From: Dactylorhiza incarnata
Lineage: Eukaryota; Streptophyta; Magnoliopsida; Asparagales; Orchidaceae
Assembly (NCBI GenBank): GCA_033032865.1
Contig: JAWHQI010000739.1
Span: 186,001-250,000, forward strand
Length of the DNA stretch: 64,000 nucleotides
Reading direction: 5' to 3'
Positions 57,102 to 64,000 of the stretch are shown here, one piece after another; within the stretch, counting starts at the first letter, position 1, and each line of letters opens with the position of its first letter. The notes under the pieces are model-generated. The model was not told where the DNA came from. It searched no databases and saw only the letters and a program-made list of their open reading frames with translations. The translations under genes and the position numbers were made by a program.

Positions 57102-60100
57102 GGCTCCGAGCTCTTTCCAAAAAGGTGTTGTGCGCAAAAATCGGACAACCAGATCAAAAGTTATGGCTGTTACAGTTTATGTGTCAAGAGTAGCCCTCGT
57201 CACCATTGCAACCCCCTGTATATTGACCACTAAAATTAGCTGGAAGGGTTTATAATTGTGCTCCATTGGATGTATGCCTCCGAGCATATTCCGAAAAGGT
57301 GATGTGGGAAAAAATCAAACATACAAATCAAAAGTTATGCCTGTTAGAAGTTTAGGTGTTATTTGGAGCGAAATTTCGCATTACCGCTGCAACGCTCTAA
57401 ATATTGATAACTAAATGAACTGGAATGGGTAAAACTTGTGCTCCAATGAATGTAGTGCTACGAGCTCATTTCGAAAAGGTGTTGTGTGGTCAAATCAGGC
57501 AATCGGATCAAAAGTTGTTGCGATTTAATGTTTGAGTGTCATTTGGAGCTAAATCTCTCATGTTTCCCTACAACCAACTGTAGATCAATCGCATACGAAC
57601 TGGAATGGGTAAAACTTGTTGTCCAATGGATGCAGGGCTCCGATCTCATTCTGAAAAGGCGTTGTGGGCAAAAATCAAACAACCGGATCAAAAGTTATGG
57701 ATGTTTGAAGGTTAGGTGCCAATTGGAGCAAACTCCCTCATTTCTACTGCAATCCACTATACGTCGACCACTAAATGATCTTGATCGAGTAAATCCTATT
57801 CTCTTTAGGATGTATGGCTCTGAGCTCTTTCCGAAAAGGTCTTTTGTGCAAAATCCGGACATCCGGATCTAAAGTTATAGCTGTTTGCAGTTTAGGTGTC
57901 AGTTGGAGCTAAATCCCACATTACCACTTCAACTCAATGTATATCGACCACTAAATGAACTACATTGGGTAAAACTTGCTCTCCATTGAATGTAGGGCTC
58001 AGAGATCATTTCGAAGAGGTGTTGTGGGAAAAACTCACACAACCTGATCAAAAGTTATGGTTGTTTGAAGTTTAGGTGTCATTTGGAGCTACATTTTGCA
58101 TTGACAGTGCAACCCGCTCAATATAGACAACTAAATGAACTGTAATAGGTAAAACTTGTGCTTCCATGAATGAAGGGCTCTGATATCATTCCTAATGGTG
58201 TTGTATGGGGTAAAATCAGACAACCGGATCAAAAATTATTGCTGTTTAAAATTTGAGTGTAATTTGGAGCTAAATCTCTTACTTTCACTACAAACCGCAT
58301 CTAAAATTCTTTCATTTTGAAATTTATGTGTCATTTGAAGCTAAATCTCGCATTACCACTACAACCCACTGTATATCGACCTCTAAACGACCTTGAATGG
58401 GTTAAATTCATTCTCCATTGGATTTTCGGCTCCGATCTCATTACGAAAAGGTATTTTGGGCGAAAATCGGACAACCGGATAAAAAGTTATGGATCTTTAA
58501 AGCTTAGGTCTCCTTTCGAGCTAAATACATTATTACAAACCCGCTTTATATTGCCACTAAACAAACTGGATGGGTAAAATTTGCTCTCCATTGGATGCAG
58601 GGCTCCGAGCTCTTTGCAAAAAGGTGTTGTGCGCAAAAATCGGACAACCAGATCAATAGTTATGGCTGTTACAGTTTATGTGTCAAGAGGAGCCCTCGTC
58701 ACCATTGCAACCCCCTGTATATTGACCACTAAAATGAGCTGTAAGGGTTTATAATTGTGCTCCATTGGATGTATGCCTCCGAGCTATTCCGAAAAGGTGA
58801 TGTGGGCAAAAATCAAACATACAAATCAAAAGTTATGCATGTTAGAAGTTTAGGTGTCATTTGGAGCGAAATTTCGCATTACCGCTGCAACGCTCTAAAT
58901 ATTGATAACTAAATGAACTGGAATGGGTAAAACTTGTGCTCCAATGAATGTAGTGTTACGAGCTCATTTCGAAAAGGTGTTTTGTGGTCAAATCAGGCAA
59001 CCGGATCAAAAGTTGTTGCGGATTAATGTTTTAGTGTCATTTGGAGCTAAATCTCTCATGTTTCCCTACAACCAACTGTAGATAAACCGCAAACGAATTG
59101 GAATGGGTAAAACTTGTTGTCCAATGGATGCAGGGCTCCGATCTCATTCTGAAAAGGCGTTGTGGGCAAAAATCAGACAACCGGATCAAAAGTTATGGAT
59201 TTTTGAAGTTTAGGTGCCAATTGGAGCAAACTCCCTCATTTCTACTGCAATCCACTATACGTCGACCACTAAATGAACTTGATCGAGTAAATCCTATTCT
59301 CCTTAGGATGTATGGCTCTGAGCTCTTTCCGAAAAGGTGTTTTGTGCAAAATCCGGACATCCGGATCTAAAGTTATAGTTGTTTGCAGTTTAGGTGTCAG
59401 TTGGAGCTAAATCCCACATTACCACTTCAACTCAATGTATATGGACCACTAAATGAACTACATTGGGTAAAACTTGCTCTCCATTGAATGTAGGGCTCAG
59501 AGCTCATTTTGAAGAGGTGTTGTGGGCAAAACTCACACAACCTGATCAAAAGTTATGGTTGTTTGAAGTTTAGGTGTCATTTGGAGCTACATTTTGCATT
59601 GACAGTGCAACCCGCTCAATATAGACAACTAAATGAACTGTAATGGGTAAAAGTTGTGCTTCCATGAATGAAGGGCTCCGATATCATTCCTAATGGTGTT
59701 GTATGGGGTAAAATCAGGCAACCGGATCAAAAATTATTGCTGTTTAAAGTTTGAGTGTAATTTGGAGCTAAATCTCTCACTTTCACTACAAACGCATCTA
59801 AAATTCTTTCATTTTGAAATTTATGTGTCATTTGGAGCTAAATCTCGCAATACCACTACAACCCACTGTATATCGACCTCTAAATGACCTAGAATGAGTT
59901 AAATTCGTTCTCCATTGGATTTTCGGCTCCGATCTCATTACGAAAAGGTATTTTGGGCGAAAATCGGACAACCGGATAAAAAGTTATGGATCTTTAAAGC
60001 TTAGGTCTCCTTTCGAGCTAAATACATTATTACAAACCTGCTGTATATTGACCACTAAACAAACTGGATGGGTAAAATTTGCTCTCCATTGGATGCAGGG

Positions 60101-60103
60101 CTC
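57102..60103. repeat. Satellite block S4 between the two solo LTRs
   Basis: Two higher-order units (anchors 58317 and 59814, step 1497). It shares private variants with sequence 4.07 kb away, for example gataaaccgcaaacgaattg at 55011 and 59081, and agagtagccctcg at about 57187 and 61194. Confidence 0.93.
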
Positions 60104-61108
60104 TGTTGACCCAGAAATCGGCGATCCTACCCTGGGAGGCCTCTTTTGCTACATTTTTGCAGATTATGCGCCCGGGAAGGATCAGACCTCACGCGAAGGC
60201 ACTTTTTACACCCGAAGTGGTAAGAAGGGGCAGCCTCATCCTTCAAACCGGCCAAGTGGGGGGCCTCTCCATTCAAACCGCCCAAGTGGGGCGGCCTCTC
60301 CATTCAAGTCGCCCAGGTGGGGCTGCTTCTCCCTTCAAGTCGCCCAGGTGGGTCGGCCTCCTCCTTCAGTCCGTGCGGGTAGGCGGCATCCTCCTTCAGT
60401 CCGCGCGGGTAGGCGGCCTCCTCCTTCAGTCCGCGCGGGTAGGCGGCCTCCTCCTTCAGTCCGCGCGGGTAGGCGGCCTCTTCCTTCAGACCGCGCGGGT
60501 AGTCGACCTCCTCCTTCAGTCCGCGCGGGTAGCCGGCCTCCTCCTTCAGTCCGCGCGGGTAGGAGGCCTCGTCCTTCAGTCCACGCGGGTAGGCGGCCTC
60601 ATCCTTCAGACCGCGCGGGTAGAACTCCAGTCACCGGCTCACCGGAGGTGACGACATCGACCCAGAGCCTATAAATAGGACAAAACCGGCCAAGTGGGGG
60701 GACAAAACCGGCGGCTAGAAACAGTCAGACCGCACCAAGCTGCGACCTGTCCGGGCGACCTCTACGAACAGGCCGGGCGGCCTCGGCGACTAGTCCGGGC
60801 GACCTCGGCAAACAGCCCGCGCGGCTTACTCTTTTCTTACCCGCAACTCTCTTGTATTTTCTCTTGTTTCCATGTACTAAGCACAACAAGCTGTAATACA
60901 GATTATTAAATAAAGGGAAAGCCCGTCGCAGGAGTGGCATTTGCCGCGGCAGGCGAATTCTGGCCTCGCCGCAAGCTAGCGGCCCTCTCTTCTTCTCTCT
61001 CACTCAGCTCTTCATTTGCGACTCAAGTAACTAGCTGCTCGGCCACTACCCCCTCTCTTTCCTCTGGGATTGAGCGTCGAGGGCGTGGGGACAATTTTGG
61101 ATTCAACA
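60104..61108 (+). mobile_element. Solo LTR 2 (1,005 bp), duplicate of solo LTR 1
   Basis: Flanked by GGCTC at 60099-60103 and 61109-61113, at the same satellite position as solo LTR 1. Anchors 59814 and 62324 are 2,510 apart = 1,500 + 1,005 + 5. It differs from copy 1 mainly by short repeat-number changes (copy 1 has an extra ctagcgcggactgaagg-containing stretch and extra cgacctgtccggg units). TATA box at 60670-60677. It arose by duplication of a satellite block, not by a second insertion. Confidence 0.93.
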
Positions 61109-62395
61109 GGCTCCGAGCTCTTTCCAAAAAGGTGTTGTGCGCAAAAATCGGACAACCAGATCAAAAGTTATGGCTGTTACAGTTTATGTGTCAAGAGTAG
61201 CCCTCGTCACCATTGCAACCCCCTGTATATTGACCACTAAAATTAGCTGGAAGGGTTTATAATTGTGCTCCATTGGATGTATGCCTCCGAGCATATTCCG
61301 AAAAGGTGATGTGGGAAAAAATCAAACATACAAATCAAAAGTTATGCCTGTTAGAAGTTTAGGTGTTATTTGGAGCGAAATTTCGCATTACCGCTGCAAC
61401 GCTCTAAATATTGATAACTAAATGAACTGGAATGGGTAAAACTTGTGCTCCAATGAATGTAGTGCTACGAGCTCATTTCGAAAAGGTGTTGTGTGGTCAA
61501 ATCAGGCAATCAGATCAAAAGTTGTTGCGATTTAATGTTTGAGTGTCATTTGGAGCTAAATCTCTCATGTTTCCCTACAACCAACTGTAGATCAATCGCA
61601 TACGAACTGGAATGGGTAAAACTTGTTGTCCAATGGATGCAGGGCTCCGATCTCATTCTGAAAAGGCGTTGTGGGCAAAAATCAGACAACCGGATCAAAA
61701 GTTATGGATGTTTGAAGGTTAGGTGCCAATTGGAGCAAACTCCCTCATTTCTACTACAATCCACTATACGTCGACCACTAAATGATCTTGATCGAGTAAA
61801 TCCTATTCTCCTTAGGATGTATGGCTCTGAGCTCTTTCCGAAAAGGTCTTTTGTGCAAAATCCGGACATCCGGATCTAAAGTTATAGCTGTTTGCAGTTT
61901 AGGTGTCAGTTGGAGCTAAATCCCACATTACCACTTCAACTCAATGTATATCGACCACTAAATGAACTACATTGGGTAAAACTTGCTCTCCATTGAATGT
62001 AGGGCTCAGAGCTCATTTCGAAGAGGTGTTGTGGGAAAAACTCACACAACCTGATCAAAAGTTATGGTTGTTTGAAGTTTAGGTGTCATTTGGAGCTACA
62101 TTTTGCATTGACAGTGCAACCCGCTCAATATAGACAACTAAATGAACTGTAATAGGTAAAACTTATGCTTCAATGAATGAAGTGCTCCAATATCATTCCT
62201 AATGGTGTTGTATGGGGTCAATTCAGGCAACCAGATCAAAAATTATTGCTGTTTAAAGTTTGAGTGTAATTTGGAGCTAAATCTCTCACTTTCACTACAA
62301 ACCGCATTTAAAATTCTTTCATTTTGAAATTTATGTGTCATTTGGAGCTAAATATCGCATTACCACTACAACCCACTGTATATCGACCTCTAAAC
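61109..62395. repeat. Satellite block S5
   Basis: It continues the second copy of the 4.07-kb block and is cut by the LTR of element D at 62396. The last five bases, TAAAC, are the expected target duplication of D; its partner lies beyond the window. Confidence 0.9.
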
Positions 62396-63237
62396 TGTTT
62401 ACCCGGAAAACCGCTTCTCGGGTTGGATCACTCTCGGGCTGGGCGAACCGCTGGGTCAGGCTGCTGGGTTCCAGGATCGGTAGCTCTCAGCTCAAGGTAA
62501 ACCAGGCCGGGTGGTCTGATGTCAGTTTCAGACCGCCCCCAAGAGTGAAGATCGTCAAGGGCCAAAGTAAGAAGGCTATCCGCGGTCTCAGGAAGGAGGC
62601 CGCACGGGTACTGCCATAGAGATTCAAGATTCAAACCCGGAAGAACAAGCCGCAGTTTCAGATCAGAGACTACCCCGGTTACCTTCTGAAGATCAGCCAA
62701 GCCATGTCCAGAAGACAGACCGCGGTCTCAATCCAGAGACCGCCCGGTCTGAATCATTGACCCCCCGGTATCTCCAGCCTCAAGTCAGACAGGTCGGAAG
62801 AGCAAGCCGCCAAGCCGCGCGGCTTCTTTCTTTTTTCTTCTTTGTGCATCTCGTCACCGCCTGCCTGTTTCTCCTGTACCCGGGCAGGCGGTTATTTTAT
62901 CCCTGCCCATTCGGGCAGGCCCCCAAGCCTATAAATAGGGGGCGACACTGTTCACAAGACACGCACTCTCGAATCCAGGAGCTCGCTTGTTTGGGCTGCG
63001 GTCTCGAGTTTCACGTCTTGCGGACTGTCTGACCGGCCGGCTTCTCTTTTTCTGCACTTGCAGCCCGCTGTAACCTCTTTTTTCTAATCAAAGGAAAGCC
63101 CGTCGCAGGAGTGGCATTTGCCGCGGCGGGCGAAGTCTGGCCTTGACCGCTGCTAGCGGTCTCATTCTTCTACACAAAAAGTAACCGGCAACCCGCAGCC
63201 TCCGGTTTCCCTCGGAGGTGCGATCTCGGACTCAACA
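62396..63237 (+). repeat. 5' LTR of element D (842 bp)
   Basis: It starts TGTTTACCCGGAAAACC and ends CGGACTCAACA. GC hairpins (ACCGCCTGCCTG/CGGGCAGGCGGT from 62856; CCTGCCC/GGGCAGG) precede the TATA box at 62930-62937. The GCCCGTCGC...GCGGCGGGC hairpin lies at about 63099-63131. The LTR appears complete. Confidence 0.92.
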
Positions 63238-63291
63238 GAAAACACGCGATCATCAGATCGCGGAGTGTCGGTGAAATCCCTTTTCTCCATA
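63238..63291 (+). other. Element D leader / presumed primer-binding region
   Basis: It begins gaaaacacgcgatcatcaga. Here CGCGATC and GATCGCG form a perfect 7-bp stem with a 4-nt loop. No TGG. Confidence 0.55.
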
Positions 63292-64000
63292 ATGTCAGAC
63301 CGTCAGTTCCCCCTTGGAGACCGCTCCGATCATAGCGAGGACTCTCTGTGGGAAGCCCTGGAGCAGTCAAAGAGAGAAGCCGAGCGGGCTCAGAGGGCCA
63401 CTGATCAGCGACTTGAAGAGATCAGTCGGACTTTAGCAATACTAACTGAGCGACTAGTTCCGCAACAAGCCGCGACTAATCGGGCGGTGACCCCGGTCCT
63501 TCCTCCACCTCCTCCTTACTCACTACCGCAGGCCGCTAATTTCCAGCTCCATCAAGAAGACCCTGCGGCTAGGGAAAACTTCTATCAGGAAGCCGCGCAC
63601 AACATGCCAGCTCGAGTCCTCGACTTCCAGGGGGCGACTTCTCACGCTGCCCATCTTTCCTACCCGCAGGAGGGCGCGGCCCGTCTCTCCTACCCGCCAG
63701 AAGCAGTCGCCCGGTCTTCTTATCAGGCGGCTTGTCCGCGAATAGCTGCAGCTCCAGCGGCTTATTACTCTACTCCTCTATATGAAGACATGGAAGAGAC
63801 CTCTCCCTTTGTGGACGAAGTCAGAGGGGAGCCTGCCCCTAATAATTTCAGGGAACCTCGCCTACCAGCGTTCAATGGAGAGACTGATCCCACGGTTCAT
63901 TTACAAGCTTTCGAGTCATCCGTTGCTCTCAGAACCTTGACTGATGCAACCAAGTGCAAGCTTCTTGTAACCTCCTTTGAAGGACAAGCGAGGGAATGGT
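63292..64000 (+). CDS. gag: gag of element D, intact to the window edge (partial)
   Basis: The ATG at 63292 opens a frame with no stop through base 64000 (236 codons, incomplete at the 3' end). It starts MSDRQFPLGDRSDHSE, has a charged helix, a Pro-rich linker (LPPPPPYSLP), MPARVLDFQGATSHAAH, and enters the capsid-like core (PAPNNFREPRLPAFNGE, CKLLVTSFEGQAREW). At the place of the frameshift in A (about 4376), D has gcccgtctc and remains in frame, so D shows the ancestral reading. D may still be capable of making Gag. Confidence 0.92.
   Translation, partial: MSDRQFPLGDRSDHSEDSLWEALEQSKREAERAQRATDQRLEEISRTLAILTERLVPQQAATNRAVTPVLPPPPPYSLPQAANFQLHQEDPAARENFYQEAAHNMPARVLDFQGATSHAAHLSYPQEGAARLSYPPEAVARSSYQAACPRIAAAPAAYYSTPLYEDMEETSPFVDEVRGEPAPNNFREPRLPAFNGETDPTVHLQAFESSVALRTLTDATKCKLLVTSFEGQAREW

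Larger units (their letters stand above)
62396..64000 (+). mobile_element. Element D: 5' end of a Tat-type retrotransposon (continues past window)
   Basis: LTR, leader and gag start in the same arrangement as A and C. In the LTR start it is closer to C (acccggaaaaccgcttctcggg), while gag is closer to A. Its age cannot be judged without the 3' LTR. Confidence 0.92.

Overview
This is plant nuclear heterochromatin, most likely centromeric or pericentromeric DNA of a flowering plant. The evidence is a ~1.5 kb higher-order satellite built of ~180-bp monomers (about 25 kb, 39% of the window) interrupted by LTR retrotransposons of the Ty3/gypsy Tat branch. That branch is indicated by gag-protease-RT-RNaseH-second RNaseH-integrase order plus extra antisense ORFs. 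I see no host gene, rRNA, tRNA or CRISPR array. The species cannot be named from the sequence.

Layout. 1-3434 satellite. 3435-25307 element A (+ strand, 21.9 kb, target duplication TATGG), a decayed Tat element. Its 5' LTR has lost the TATA box, its gag-pol is full of stops and frameshifts, and its 3' half carries two antisense genes (aORF1, aORF2). Nested inside A's aORF2 is element B (13302-21617, - strand, target duplication TCCCG), a non-autonomous relative with ~1.8 kb LTRs carrying a 31-bp GC-rich array and an interior dominated by an 81-bp minisatellite. 25308-37539 satellite (about eight higher-order units). 37540-51092 element C (- strand), young and nearly intact: one gag-pol frame broken by two stop codons, and both antisense genes present; its 5' LTR is truncated against satellite. 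51093-62395 satellite interrupted by two solo LTRs (56035-57101 and 60104-61108) that sit at the same satellite position with the same target duplication, because a ~4.07-kb block was duplicated. 62396-64000 start of element D (+), an LTR plus an open gag running off the edge.

How the parts work together. In A and C the sense strand encodes the replication polyprotein, while the opposite strand of the 3' half carries two genes. Each has its own TATA box at a conserved distance from its ATG and small introns in its own orientation; one protein is lysine-rich with coiled coils, the other carries the plant 'putative gypsy type transposon' type domain and an acidic serine-rich tail. About 360 nt after the pol stop, A, B and C share an ordered array of large-loop hairpins whose stems differ in sequence but stay complementary. 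Next to the 3' LTR, all three have another hairpin abutting the purine tract. These covarying structures and the spliced antisense gene pair are the best candidates for an under-described system. The satellite itself resembles a ~150-bp stretch in element B's leader, suggesting a satellite-retrotransposon relationship.

Limits: domain names rest on recognised motifs, not on searches; mismatch counts and hairpins were read by eye; no expression data exist here.
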